Assembly: GCA_050251035.1 (NCBI GenBank)
Contig: JBFWNN010000010.1
Location: 1 to 64,000, forward strand
Direction: 5' to 3'
DNA length: 64,000 nt
Source: Taklimakanibacter sp050251035
GTDB taxonomy: Bacteria; Pseudomonadota; Alphaproteobacteria; Rhizobiales; Aestuariivirgaceae
Shown: positions 8,882 through 17,484 of the stretch, piece by piece
Numbering within the stretch: position 1 is the stretch's first letter
How the letters are laid out: every line of letters starts with the position of its first letter
Made by a program: the position numbers and the translations under genes
The notes under the pieces: generated by a model
Database searches by the model: none
The model's input: the letters and a program-made list of their open reading frames with translations, nothing else
What the model was told of the DNA's origin: nothing

Positions 8882-9312
8882 GAGCAGGGCAGTCGCATAT
8901 CACATCGATCGTGGTGAACCGGGGGGCTTCTGACGTCTTCGCCCGCATGGGTGATGCCCGCAACCTGCATCGCTGGTCCTTCGGCACCTGGAAGACCGAG
9001 CTGCGCGCCGACGGCCTCGTCCATGGCACGAGCCTCTTCGACGGAGCCGGCATCTTGGTGCGTATCGACAAGGACGAGGCGCGCCTCAGCATCGACTATC
9101 ATCTGGGACCAGAGCCGGAAAAGCTCGTGCCGCGCATCCAATTGCGCATGGTGCCGGGGGCCCATGTCGGACTCGGTGATGAGCAGTCCGTCCTGACCTT
9201 TATCGCCTGGCGCTCGGAAGTGATGGATGACGACCGCTGGCGCCGGCTCACCGCCGCGCATGAGATGGAAGTGGTGCTGGTCAAGTCGTTGATCGAAAGC
9301 GGGCAGATGTAA
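8878..9312 (+). CDS. SRPBCC-fold protein coupled to hydantoinase genes
   Basis: A 144-residue protein that starts at GTG inside the hyuB stop (GTGA overlap). The sequence ITSIVVNRGASDVFARMGDARNLHRWSFGTW resembles the first strand and helices of the SRPBCC/polyketide-cyclase-like (START-related) fold, which encloses a hydrophobic ligand pocket. No catalytic residues can be named. Its translation coupling to hyuAB suggests a role with the same substrate, for example binding or processing of the ring compound; this is inference. The fold call rests on pattern only and is moderate. Confidence 0.6.
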   Translation: MRAGQSHITSIVVNRGASDVFARMGDARNLHRWSFGTWKTELRADGLVHGTSLFDGAGILVRIDKDEARLSIDYHLGPEPEKLVPRIQLRMVPGAHVGLGDEQSVLTFIAWRSEVMDDDRWRRLTAAHEMEVVLVKSLIESGQM

Positions 9313-9388
9313 TCCCGCCAATCGGGTGACATGCCCGGTGGCGCGGAATATACCGGACGGATGGTCAGCGAGGCCCCTCGAGGATACG

Positions 9389-10408
9389 ATGACAACCGGT
9401 TCAGACCTCCCTCCCGCCCAGGCGATCTTGCGGATGATCAGCGGCGCCTGGATCGCCCAGGCGATCTTCGTCGCGGCCAAACTCGGCATCGCCGACCTCC
9501 TCCGTGACCGACCGCGATCGCCCGAAGCGCTTGCCGAAGCCGTCCAGATGCATCCACGGGCGCTGTATCGCATCCTGCGGGCTCTCGCCAGCGTCGGGGT
9601 CTTCTCGGTGGACGAGGCCGGCAGGTTCCACAACACGCCGCTGTCAGAGGCACTGCGCAGCGATCGGCCGGATTCCATCCGGCCCTATGCCATCATGGCC
9701 GGATCGGAATGGGTGTGGCGGTCATGGGGCGAGATCATGCACAGCGTGCGCACGGAGACCTCCGCCTTCGAGAAGGTCTATGGCGCCTCGCTGTTCGAAC
9801 ATCACGCCAAGGACCCGGAAAGTGCCCGCATATTCTCCGAAGGCCTCACCAGCCGCAGCCGGCCGGAAGATGCGGCCGTCGTCTCGGCGTATGACTTCTC
9901 CGCCGCCGGCGCCATCGTCGATGTCGCGGGCGGGCAGGGAACGCTGCTCGCCGCCATTCTCGCCGCAAATCCCGCAGCGCGCGGCATTCTGTTCGAAATG
10001 CCGCATGTCGTTGCCATGTCACAAGCGACATTGGAGCAAGCCGGCGTAGCCGAGCGCTGCACGCTTGTCGATGGCGACATCTTCGTTTCCATCCCTAAGG
10101 GCGGCGACATCTATCTCCTCAAGAAGATCATTCATGACTTCTATGACCCCGAGGCGCACAAGATCCTGCGGACAGTCAGGGAAGCCATCCCGCCGCACGG
10201 GCGGCTGCTGCTGATCGAGCTGGTCATTCCGGCCGGCAACGAGGCCTCCTTCAGCAAGCTTCTCGACCTCTTGATGCTCGTCTATCCCGGTGGCCGCGAG
10301 CGGACCGAAGTCGAATATGGCAGTCTCCTGGCATCGGCGGGGTTCAAAATGACGCGCGTGCTGCCCACCACGTCGACGGTCAGCCTCGTCGAGGCCGTGC
10401 CCGTCTGA
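9389..10408 (+). CDS. SAM-dependent O-methyltransferase (acetylserotonin OMT-like)
   Basis: A 339-residue methyltransferase with an N-terminal winged-helix dimerisation domain (about residues 10-95, GAWIAQAIFVAAKLGIADLL) and a C-terminal Rossmann methyltransferase domain. The SAM site is IVDVAGGQGTLLAAIL, and KKIIHDFYDPE matches the catalytic-histidine region of the plant/bacterial O-methyltransferase family (hydroxyneurosporene and polyketide methyltransferases are relatives). The start used is the ATG with GAGG upstream; an earlier in-frame start at 9326 lacks support. It follows the hydantoinase unit by about 75 bases and may be co-transcribed, but its substrate is unknown. Confidence 0.8.
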   Translation: MTTGSDLPPAQAILRMISGAWIAQAIFVAAKLGIADLLRDRPRSPEALAEAVQMHPRALYRILRALASVGVFSVDEAGRFHNTPLSEALRSDRPDSIRPYAIMAGSEWVWRSWGEIMHSVRTETSAFEKVYGASLFEHHAKDPESARIFSEGLTSRSRPEDAAVVSAYDFSAAGAIVDVAGGQGTLLAAILAANPAARGILFEMPHVVAMSQATLEQAGVAERCTLVDGDIFVSIPKGGDIYLLKKIIHDFYDPEAHKILRTVREAIPPHGRLLLIELVIPAGNEASFSKLLDLLMLVYPGGRERTEVEYGSLLASAGFKMTRVLPTTSTVSLVEAVPV

Positions 10409-10423
10409 AAGGGTCGACGCACG

Positions 10424-11449
10424 TCACTTCGGCACCGGCGCTCGCCCATCCATCAGGCCTTCGGCCTTTAGGTCGCGCCATAGGGCTTTCGGAATTCTGG
10501 CGCCTAAGGTCTTCACATTGAGCTTGACCTCTTGCGGTCTGACGCCGCCCGGGATGACCGAGACGACGGAAGGGTGGGCCAAGGGGAAGCGCAAGGCGGC
10601 CTCCGGCAGCTTCACCTTGTGGCGTTTGCACACCGCCTCGATGCGGCGCACGCGCTCGATGATGTCCTTGGGCGCCTTGGCATAGTTGTAGAAGGCGCCG
10701 GGCTTCGCGCCGGTCGCGAGGATGCCTGAATTGTAAGGCCCGCCCAGCACGATGCCGATACCGCGCTCCGCGCAGAGCGGCAGGAAGCTGTCGAGCGCCT
10801 TCTGCTCCAGGAGCGTGTAGCGCCCGGCGAGCAGGAAGATGTCAAAGTCGCCCCGACGGGTCAGGATCTCGGCCACTTCCCATTCATTGATGCCGCCGCC
10901 GAAGGCTTTGATGACCTTCTCGTCGCGCAGCTTGACCAGTGCCTTGTAGCCCGACGCCATCAGCGTCTCGACATGGGCGTCGCGCGCCGCCGCCGTGCCG
11001 TGATTGAAGATGTCGATGTCATGGACGAAGAGGATCTCGACCGAGTCCAACCCCAGACGCTCGAGCGAGAATTCGAGCGAGCGCATGACGCCGTCATAGG
11101 TGTAATCATAGATCTCGCGGCGCGACGGGATATCGAAGAATTTGCCGATGCCCAGCCGCTCCTTCGGCGGACAGACCTCGAGCAGGCGCCCGACCTTGGT
11201 CGAGACGATGTAGTCGCTGCGTTTCCTGCCGCGCAGGAACTGGTTGAGCCGCGTCTCGGAGAGGCCGGCCCCATAAAGCGGCGCCGTATCGAAATAGCGC
11301 ATGCCGCCCTTCCACGCCGTCTCCAGCGTGTCCTGGGCATCCTTGTCGGAGACCACGCGCAGGAGATTGCCGATCGGCGCCGTGCCGAAGCCCATCTCGG
11401 TGAATTTGATCGCGGCCCCCGAAGGCGCGGCAAAGGTCTTGGTGCGCAT
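10424..11449 (-). CDS. Aldo/keto reductase (D-threo-aldose/pyridoxal dehydrogenase-like)
   Basis: A 341-residue NAD(P)-dependent TIM-barrel oxidoreductase. The catalytic tetrad is visible: Asp and Tyr in YFDTAPLYGAGLSE, Lys in STKVGR and His in ILFVHDID. FGTAPIGNLLRVVSD is typical of the subgroup with D-threo-aldose 1-dehydrogenase, L-fucose dehydrogenase and pyridoxal 4-dehydrogenase. Start is ambiguous between GTG at 11452 and ATG at 11449, both overlapping the gntR stop. It forms an operon with the GntR regulator and lies opposite a UxaA-type dehydratase, so oxidation of an aldose before sugar-acid dehydration is a reasonable inference. Confidence 0.87.
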   Translation of the reverse strand: MRTKTFAAPSGAAIKFTEMGFGTAPIGNLLRVVSDKDAQDTLETAWKGGMRYFDTAPLYGAGLSETRLNQFLRGRKRSDYIVSTKVGRLLEVCPPKERLGIGKFFDIPSRREIYDYTYDGVMRSLEFSLERLGLDSVEILFVHDIDIFNHGTAAARDAHVETLMASGYKALVKLRDEKVIKAFGGGINEWEVAEILTRRGDFDIFLLAGRYTLLEQKALDSFLPLCAERGIGIVLGGPYNSGILATGAKPGAFYNYAKAPKDIIERVRRIEAVCKRHKVKLPEAALRFPLAHPSVVSVIPGGVRPQEVKLNVKTLGARIPKALWRDLKAEGLMDGRAPVPK

Positions 11450-12183
11450 CACATTTTGTCCGTTTTCCAGTCCTGCCAGTCGGTGAAGAGCTCGGGCTCG
11501 CGCCGCGCGAAGGACATGAGCTCGGTCATCACCTGATCGAGATGATCGCCCATGGCGAGGGCGGCGAGCGTCCCGTCGCGCTGCTCGAGGGCGGCGACGA
11601 CGCGTTCATGCTCGGCCACCGTCTCGGTGTTGCGCCGGGGCGAGGCGAGCAGGAGCCTCACCCGATCGAGGGCGAGCCTGGCGGATTCGGCCGCCGCCTT
11701 GACGCGCGGAAAGCCTAAGGCCGTCAGCAGCGTGTCGTGGAAGGCGAGGTCGAGGGCGTGGAAAGTCTGCTTGTCGCTGCCGGCGACCGCTTGCGTCTGG
11801 GCGGCGAGATTGGCGCGCAGGCTGGCCAGCGTGTCATCGTCGATGGTGCCGGCGAGGCTCTTGACCGCCTCGGCTTCGAGCGCCTTGCGCAGGAACATGT
11901 TCTCGCGCACGTCCGACAGGCGGATCAGAGAAACGGTGGTGCCGCGCTGCGGCTGGATCTCGACCAGGCCTTGCGCCTGGAGCCGGGCCAGCGCCTCGGA
12001 AACGGGAAACCGCGAAACGCCGAGCCTTTCGCAGAGCCTGGCCTTGTCGAGAGCGGCGCCCGGCTCGAAAGCGTGCATGACGATGGCGTTGCGCAACACC
12101 TCCACCACCCGGGCGGTGGCCCCGCCGCGCTTCTCGCCCCGGATATTCTCCAGAAAATCGTAGGATTTTCCTTTGGCAATCAT
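11449..12183 (-). CDS. GntR-family (FadR subfamily, FCD domain) transcriptional regulator
   Basis: A 244-residue regulator with an N-terminal winged helix (about residues 20-90; DKARLCERLGVSRFPVSEALARLQAQGLVEIQPQRG-type sequence) and a C-terminal helical FCD effector domain (about 100-225) with the histidines expected for metal-assisted ligand binding (ALDLAFHDTLL, AEHERVVAAL, MGDHLDQV). It lies between the aldo/keto reductase gene, which it overlaps, and the divergent uxaA-like gene. A near-perfect palindrome touches its own start codon, suggesting autoregulation plus control of the divergent dehydratase. A sugar acid is the likely effector. Confidence 0.9.
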   Translation of the reverse strand: MIAKGKSYDFLENIRGEKRGGATARVVEVLRNAIVMHAFEPGAALDKARLCERLGVSRFPVSEALARLQAQGLVEIQPQRGTTVSLIRLSDVRENMFLRKALEAEAVKSLAGTIDDDTLASLRANLAAQTQAVAGSDKQTFHALDLAFHDTLLTALGFPRVKAAAESARLALDRVRLLLASPRRNTETVAEHERVVAALEQRDGTLAALAMGDHLDQVMTELMSFARREPELFTDWQDWKTDKM

Positions 12184-12199
12184 GCTAACATGTTAGTAT
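12182..12199. promoter_or_regulatory. Candidate GntR operator
   Basis: ATGCTAACATGTTAGTAT is an 18-base palindrome with one mismatched pair; the inner twelve bases CTAACATGTTAG are perfect. It covers the start of the gntR gene and lies about 60 bases before the uxaA-like start. FadR-subfamily GntR proteins bind palindromes of this size in their own promoters, so this is the prime operator candidate. No second copy was seen in the 76-base gap. Confidence 0.6.
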
Positions 12200-12259
12200 G
12201 GCCGCACCGAGGGGAAGTCAAAGCTTTTCAACTCTCCAGACCTTGAGAACCGCCAACCC

Positions 12260-13798
12260 ATGAAGATCGTCGAGACCCCCGCCAAAGACCCCCGCGTCAT
12301 CAGACTCAACGCCGCCGACAATATCGTCGTTGCCGTCGACAATGTCGAGAAGGGCGCCGGCGCCGCGGGCGCGCAAGCCCGAGCCCGCATTCCGCGCGGC
12401 CACAAGATGGCTGTCCAAAAGATCGCGCACGGGGAGCCGATCCGCAAATTCGGACAGATCATCGGCTTCGCCAAGGCGGAGATCGCGCCCGGCGACTGGG
12501 TGCATGAGCACAATGTCGAGATGCACGACTTCGCCCGCGACTATGCCTTCTGCGCCGATGCGCGCCAGGAGGAGATCTTGCCCGTGGCGCGGCAGGCGAC
12601 TTTCGAGGGTTATCGCCGCGCCAACGGCAAGGCCGGCACGCGCAACTACGTCGGCATTTTGACCAGCGTGAACTGCTCGGCCTCGGCGTCCAAGTTCATG
12701 GCCGAGGAGATCAACCGCTCGGGCGTTCTCAAGGATTACCCCAATATCGACGGCGTCGTGGCGCTGACCCAGGCCAATGGCTGCGTCATCGACTTTCGCG
12801 GCGTGATCTTCGACACGCTGAAGCGCACCAGCTGGGGTTATGCGACCAACCCCAATATGGGCGGCGTCGTCATGGTCGGGCTGGGCTGCGAGGGTTTCCA
12901 GATCCCGCGCTTCAAGGAAGCCTACAGGGTCAGCGAGAGCGACACGTTCCGCACCATGACGATCCAGGAGACGGGCGGCACCAGGAAGACGGTCGATGCC
13001 GGCGTGGCCGCCATCAAGGAGATGCTGCCCATCGTCAACGCGGTGAAACGCGAGACGATCCCGGCTTCGGAGCTCATGGTCGCACTGCAATGCGGCGGCT
13101 CGGACGGCTATTCCGGCATCACCGCCAATCCGGCGCTGGGCGCCGCGGTCGACATATTGGTGCGCCATGGCGGCACCGCCATCCTGTCGGAGACGCCCGA
13201 GATCTATGGCGCCGAGCACCTCCTGACACGGCGCGCCCAAACCCGCGAGGTGGGTGAGAAGCTCGTCGACATCATCCACTGGTGGGAGGACTACACCAAG
13301 CGCAACCAGATGGAGATGAACAACAATCCCTCGCCCGGCAACAAGCTCGGCGGCCTCACCACTATCCTGGAGAAGTCCCTGGGCGCCGCCGCCAAGGGCG
13401 GCTCGACGACGTTGACCGCGGTCTATCGTTATGCCGAGCCCGTCACCGCCAAGGGCTTCGTCTTCATGGACACGCCGGGCTATGATCCGGTCTCGGCCAC
13501 GGGCCAGGTGGCGGGCGGAGCGAACATGCTGTGCTTCACAACCGGGCGGGGCTCCGCCTATGGCTGCAAGCCGACGCCTTCGATCAAGCTCGCCACCAAC
13601 ACGCCGATCTACGAGCGCATGATCGACGACATGGACATCAATTGCGGCGACATCCTCGACGGCGTCGCGATCGAGGCCAAGGGCCGGGAGATCTTCGACA
13701 AGATCCTGAAGGTCGCTTCGGGTGAGAGGTCCAAGTCGGAGCTCCTGGGCTATGGCGACAATGAATATGTGCCCTGGCAGATCGGAGCGACGATGTGA
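12260..13798 (+). CDS. UxaA-family dehydratase (altronate/galactarate dehydratase type)
   Basis: A 512-residue full-length UxaA-family protein, combining an N-terminal SAF-like domain (about residues 1-100) with the large catalytic C-terminal domain. GTRNYVGILTSVNCSA, ALTQANGCV and the ALQCGGSDGYSGITANPALG segment are family landmarks around the Fe/Mn-binding site. Members dehydrate altronate, galactarate or related sugar acids to 2-keto-3-deoxy acids. The gene is divergent from gntR, and its stop overlaps the start of the LysE-like gene (TGATG). The exact stereochemistry of the substrate cannot be read from the sequence; UxaA itself is the nearest named relative. Confidence 0.85.
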   Translation: MKIVETPAKDPRVIRLNAADNIVVAVDNVEKGAGAAGAQARARIPRGHKMAVQKIAHGEPIRKFGQIIGFAKAEIAPGDWVHEHNVEMHDFARDYAFCADARQEEILPVARQATFEGYRRANGKAGTRNYVGILTSVNCSASASKFMAEEINRSGVLKDYPNIDGVVALTQANGCVIDFRGVIFDTLKRTSWGYATNPNMGGVVMVGLGCEGFQIPRFKEAYRVSESDTFRTMTIQETGGTRKTVDAGVAAIKEMLPIVNAVKRETIPASELMVALQCGGSDGYSGITANPALGAAVDILVRHGGTAILSETPEIYGAEHLLTRRAQTREVGEKLVDIIHWWEDYTKRNQMEMNNNPSPGNKLGGLTTILEKSLGAAAKGGSTTLTAVYRYAEPVTAKGFVFMDTPGYDPVSATGQVAGGANMLCFTTGRGSAYGCKPTPSIKLATNTPIYERMIDDMDINCGDILDGVAIEAKGREIFDKILKVASGERSKSELLGYGDNEYVPWQIGATM

Positions 13799-14445
13799 TG
13801 GGCGAGCTCGGCATCCTGGCTGCCATTCTCGGCGCGGTGTTGATCGGCGCGATCAGCCCCGGCCCCAGCTTCGTCATGGTGCTGCGCACGGCGATCGCCC
13901 TGTCGCGCCGCGACGGTCTTGCCGCCGCGCTCGGCATGGGGCTGGGCGGCGCCCTGTTCGGAACCCTGGCGCTGGTCGGCCTGACCGCGCTCCTGGCTCA
14001 GGTCGAATGGCTCTATATGGTGCTCAAGCTCGCGGGCGGCGCCTATCTGATCCATCTCGCCATCCGGATCTGGCGCGGGGCTGATCAACCCGTGGCCATA
14101 CCGCCGACGGTCGCCTTCAGGTCCACCACTCTGTGACGGTCATTCTCCATGGCGCTGATGACCCAGCTCAGCAATCCCAAGACCGCCGTCGCCTATGCCA
14201 GCGTCTTCGCCGCCTTGCTGCCGCCCCAGGTGCCCGCCTGGATGATCCTGGCGCTTCCGCCGCTGATCCTTCTCGTCGAGACATCGTGGTATGCGGTCGT
14301 CAGCCTGGTTTTCTCCTCGGATCGGCCGCGCCTGGCCTATGTCAGGGCCAAGGGCTGGATCGACCGGGTCACCGCTTTCGTGATCGGCGGCCTGGGACTT
14401 CGGCTGGTCTATGAGACGGTGAAGGCTCACAGGATTTTGAGCTGA
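13798..14445 (+). pseudogene. LysE/RhtB-family exporter interrupted by in-frame TGA
   Basis: Reading from the ATG at 13798 (or GTG at 13795) gives the N-terminal half of a LysE/RhtB transporter, including the GAISPGPSFVMVLRTAI motif, until TGA at 14134-14136. The same frame then continues without shift as RSFSMALMTQLSNPKTAVAYASVF, the second half of the family with its QLSNPK motif, ending at 14445. Total length of about 215 codons is right for the family. One nonsense codon therefore splits an otherwise intact gene. ATG at 14149 could restart translation but has no ribosome site. The gene is coupled to the uxaA-like gene and probably exported a related metabolite. A sequencing error is also possible. 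Confidence 0.75.
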
Positions 14446-14562
14446 ATTCCCGAGTCGGTTGAATCAGTTGAACCGGCGTCTCAGTGCGGCAGTGGCTTCC
14501 ATTGACAGCCCGGCCTGGGGTTGTTAGCGGCCAGCATCCAGTCTTTGCCCGGCCCTCGTTCC

Positions 14563-16557
14563 ATGTCCTCAGAATCCTATTTCATCGGCGTCGATACCGG
14601 CGGCACCTATACCGATGCCGCGGTCATCGCGGCCGCCACTCACAAGGTCATCGCCTCGGCCAAGGCCATCACCACCAAGGGTGATCTCGCCATCGGCGTC
14701 ACCGAGGCGATCAGCCAGGCGGTGGCGAGCCTGCCGCAGGGGCTCAAGCCGGAAGACATCTCGCTCGTCTCGGTGTCGACGACGCTCGCCACCAATGCCG
14801 TGGTCGAGGGCCATGGCAGCTCGGTCGGTGTCATCCTGGCCGGCTTCGACGCGCAGATGGCCGAGCGCACCGGCATCGCCAAGTCGTTTCCCGGCATGCC
14901 GGTGGAAGTGATCGCCGGCGGCCATGACCACAATGGCGACGAAAAGTCGGCGCTCGACATCGCTGGGCTCGAGGCCGTCCTGGCACGGATTGGAACCAAA
15001 TGTGATGCCTTCGCCGTTGCCTCCGCCTTCGCGGTGCGCAACCCGGCGCATGAGCACAAGATTCGCGAGATCGTCACCGCTCGGACCAGCAAGCCGGTGA
15101 CCTTGTCGACCGAGCTCTCCTCCGCCCTCGACGCCCCGCGCCGGGCGCTGACCGCCGCCCTCAACGCCAGGCTCATCTCGCGCATCTCGCTCCTCATCGA
15201 AGCGGTCGGGCGCGCCATGGCGGAGCTCAAGATCGTCTGCCCACTGATGATCGTGAAGGGTGACGGTACGCTGGCGCTCGCCGAGACGGTGGCGAAACGG
15301 CCGATCGAGACGGTGCTGTCGGGCCCGGCGGCGAGCCTCGTCGGCGCCCGCTGGCTCTCCGGCCTCGGTGATTTCATCATGTCCGACATGGGCGGCACGA
15401 CCACCGATCTCGGCGTCCTCAAGGATGGCCGGCCGCGGGTGACCGAAGAGGGGGCGGAAGTCGGCGGCTGGCGCACCATGGTGAAAGCCATCGACGTGCG
15501 CACCATCGGACTCGGCGGCGATTCCGAGATCCATTTCGAGGCGAATGGCCAGCTGACGGTGGGGCCGCAGCGCATCGTGCCGGTGTCGCTGATCGCGCAT
15601 CGCTTCCCGGAAGTGCTGGCCATGCTCGACGGGGACCTCGCCGATAATCAAGGCGGCTCGATGCACGGCCGCTTCGTGGTGCGGCCTTTCGGCGCCAGGA
15701 CCGCCCTGTCGGCGGCCGATCTCTCGGTGCGCGAGAAGGAGCTCCTCGATCTCGTCACCGACCGGCCGAAGCCGGTGCGCCAGGTGGCGGTATCGTCGGG
15801 CGCGCAGCGGGCGCTCGCGGCATTGAAGCGCAAGGGCCTGATCCAGATCTGCGGCTTCACGCCCTCGGATGCGGCGCATGTGCTTGGCCTGCAGGCCAAC
15901 TGGTCCAGGCCGGCGGCCGAAAAGGCGGCGCAGCTCCTGGTGCGCTTCCGCGAGATGAAGATGCCGAGCCCCGAACGGGTGCGGGAGTTTTGCGAGGAAA
16001 CCTGGTCGGACGTGGTGCGCCTCACCGGGCGCGTCATCCTCGACATGGCGCTCGGCCAGAAGACCGGCGGCGACGCCTTGCTCGACGCCGTCTGCTCCGG
16101 CCGGGGCGCACTCGGCCTGACGCGCATCGGCCTCAGCCCGCAAGTTCCGGTGGTGGCGGTCGGCGGGCCGGTCAAGATCTATTACGGCGAAGTGGGCCGA
16201 AGGCTCGCGGCGAAGATGGTGTTCCCGGAGTTCTGCGATGTCGCCAATGCGGTGGGCGCGGCGACCGGCGTCGTGGCCCGCAGCGTGACGGTCACGGTCG
16301 AAGGCGACGGCAGCGGCCTGTTCCGCCTGCATGGTCCGGACGGCACGCAGAGTCTCGGCTCGGGGGCGGCGGCCCTCGCCGCCGCGGAAGAGCTGGCGCG
16401 CCAGACGGCACTTGCCGCGGTCGCGCAGATGGGCGCCGCCCATGCCGAGGTCAAGGTCGATATCGAGAAGAGCTACCTGCCCGATGCGGTCGACGACAAC
16501 GGGCTGCTCAAGGCCGAGGTCACGGCGGAAGCGATCGGGCGGCCCGACACGCGCTAA
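14563..16557 (+). CDS. Hydantoinase/oxoprolinase family protein, stand-alone A subunit
   Basis: A 664-residue HyuA-like protein: Hydant_A_N domain (YFIGVDTGGTYTDAAVI at the start) and the hydantoinase A domain with IMSDMGGTTTDLGVL and TIGLGGDSEIHF. The start is the ATG giving MSSESYF; a longer frame begins at 14521. Unlike the copy at 5.1 kb it has no HyuB partner beside it, and its C-terminal domain differs. A-only relatives exist among N-methylhydantoinase/acetone-carboxylase-like proteins, so it may act alone or with a distant B subunit. It follows the LysE-like pseudogene by about 120 bases that hold no other gene. Confidence 0.85.
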   Translation: MSSESYFIGVDTGGTYTDAAVIAAATHKVIASAKAITTKGDLAIGVTEAISQAVASLPQGLKPEDISLVSVSTTLATNAVVEGHGSSVGVILAGFDAQMAERTGIAKSFPGMPVEVIAGGHDHNGDEKSALDIAGLEAVLARIGTKCDAFAVASAFAVRNPAHEHKIREIVTARTSKPVTLSTELSSALDAPRRALTAALNARLISRISLLIEAVGRAMAELKIVCPLMIVKGDGTLALAETVAKRPIETVLSGPAASLVGARWLSGLGDFIMSDMGGTTTDLGVLKDGRPRVTEEGAEVGGWRTMVKAIDVRTIGLGGDSEIHFEANGQLTVGPQRIVPVSLIAHRFPEVLAMLDGDLADNQGGSMHGRFVVRPFGARTALSAADLSVREKELLDLVTDRPKPVRQVAVSSGAQRALAALKRKGLIQICGFTPSDAAHVLGLQANWSRPAAEKAAQLLVRFREMKMPSPERVREFCEETWSDVVRLTGRVILDMALGQKTGGDALLDAVCSGRGALGLTRIGLSPQVPVVAVGGPVKIYYGEVGRRLAAKMVFPEFCDVANAVGAATGVVARSVTVTVEGDGSGLFRLHGPDGTQSLGSGAAALAAAEELARQTALAAVAQMGAAHAEVKVDIEKSYLPDAVDDNGLLKAEVTAEAIGRPDTR

Positions 16558-16602
16558 AACGTGATGGCTTCAAGACAAGTCGCCATCGCGCCTTATCTGT
16601 TT

Positions 16603-16635
16603 GTCGCGCATGGTCTTCTTTTTCCGGATCATGCC
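16603..16635. repeat. Degenerate rhizobial intergenic palindrome
   Basis: GCGCATGGTCTTCTTTTT followed by CCGGATCATGCC resembles half of the GCATGATCTTTTCCGGAAAA palindrome that is widespread between genes in Hyphomicrobiales. It lies between convergent genes and could also help terminate transcription. The match is recalled from memory of such repeats, not searched. Confidence 0.4.
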
Positions 16636-16640
16636 TTAGA

Positions 16641-17327
16641 CTAGGTCGCGGGGGCAGTCGGCTTCAGTCCCGCATAGATCATCGCCACCTCCTTCTCGAT
16701 GAGGCGATGAAGCGCGCGCTTCGAGCTGACCTTCTGGGCCATGATCTCGTAGAAGTGGAGATGGTCGAGGCCGAGAAAGATGCGAGCGGCCACCTGGCTG
16801 TCGACGCTTTGACCGAGCTGGCCACGGCGTTTCAGAAGCTCGAGCAGCTGCACCATACGCACGGTATAGCGGTCATAGATCTCGGCGAACGTCTTGCGAT
16901 AGCGTTCCGGCGTATAGGCCGGCGCCAGGATCTCGCGCCATACCGCGGGTCCCGCATAGTCGATGCCGCATTCGAGATCACATTGAATGAGCCGGCTGAT
17001 GGCGACAACCGGGTCGGCCGGAGGGTTCTTGATGATCGCTTCGCTCTGCTTCAGCACCAGCTCCCGGTCTTCCTGATGCATTGCGACCAGCAGATCGAAT
17101 TTCGAAGAGAAGTAGTTGTAGATCGTTCCGACCGAGACTTCGGCGTGCTCCGCGATATCTTCGAGGCGAGCCTGCTCGAAGCCTTTCTCTTCAAAGATCG
17201 CCGCGGCGGACCGGAGCATCGTGTCCCGGCGCTTCGATCGCTGCCGCTCACGCAAGCCCGGCGGCGCATCGCCTGGTGATCTGTCGCGTTTCGTTCTCTG
17301 TTGTTCACGCTGGCCCAACGAGGACAC
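16641..17327 (-). CDS. TetR/AcrR-family transcriptional regulator
   Basis: A 228-residue TetR-type repressor. The helix-turn-helix is RLEDIAEHAEVSVGTIYNYF (about residues 57-76), preceded by RRDTMLRSAAAIFEEKGFEQ. The first ~30 residues (Arg/Gln-rich) are an extension, and the start may lie further inside. The C-terminal domain is helical and does not reveal a ligand. It is divergent from the M24-hydrolase/betaine-transporter unit and most likely controls it; a TTGCA-N6-TGCAA inverted repeat sits in the shared spacer. Confidence 0.88.
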   Translation of the reverse strand: MSSLGQREQQRTKRDRSPGDAPPGLRERQRSKRRDTMLRSAAAIFEEKGFEQARLEDIAEHAEVSVGTIYNYFSSKFDLLVAMHQEDRELVLKQSEAIIKNPPADPVVAISRLIQCDLECGIDYAGPAVWREILAPAYTPERYRKTFAEIYDRYTVRMVQLLELLKRRGQLGQSVDSQVAARIFLGLDHLHFYEIMAQKVSSKRALHRLIEKEVAMIYAGLKPTAPAT

Positions 17328-17421
17328 CCTTCGAATCCGAATGACACCGGGCGACTATATACACCGGCCGCATCCTGACGGAATCGCCCAGCCACACATG
17401 GCTCGGCCGCGAATCGAAATA

Positions 17422-17437
17422 TTGCACATGATTGCAA
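17422..17437. promoter_or_regulatory. Candidate TetR operator in divergent spacer
   Basis: TTGCACATGATTGCAA contains perfect five-base inverted arms (TTGCA/TGCAA) around six bases, within the only A/T-rich part of the spacer. A second small inverted repeat, TTGTAAACAA, lies at 17450-17459. Both are upstream of the GTG start of the M24-hydrolase gene and are suitable for a dimeric TetR protein. Assignment is inference. Confidence 0.45.
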
Positions 17438-17484
17438 ATTTGTGTATCGTTGTAAACAAACAAGAACGAGAGGCCAGGAAGACG

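Noticed and set aside
14134..14136. TGA as a selenocysteine codon in the LysE-like gene
   Set aside because: LysE proteins have no selenocysteine at this place and no SECIS-like hairpin was seen immediately downstream.
14133..14414. Separate frame across the LysE break
   Set aside because: Arg/Gly/Pro-rich, no similarity; the true continuation is in the original frame from 14149.
17221..17484. N-terminal extension of the M24-fold hydrolase
   Set aside because: It overlaps the tetR gene and A/T-rich spacer, has no fold features, and GTG 17485 has a proper AGGA site.
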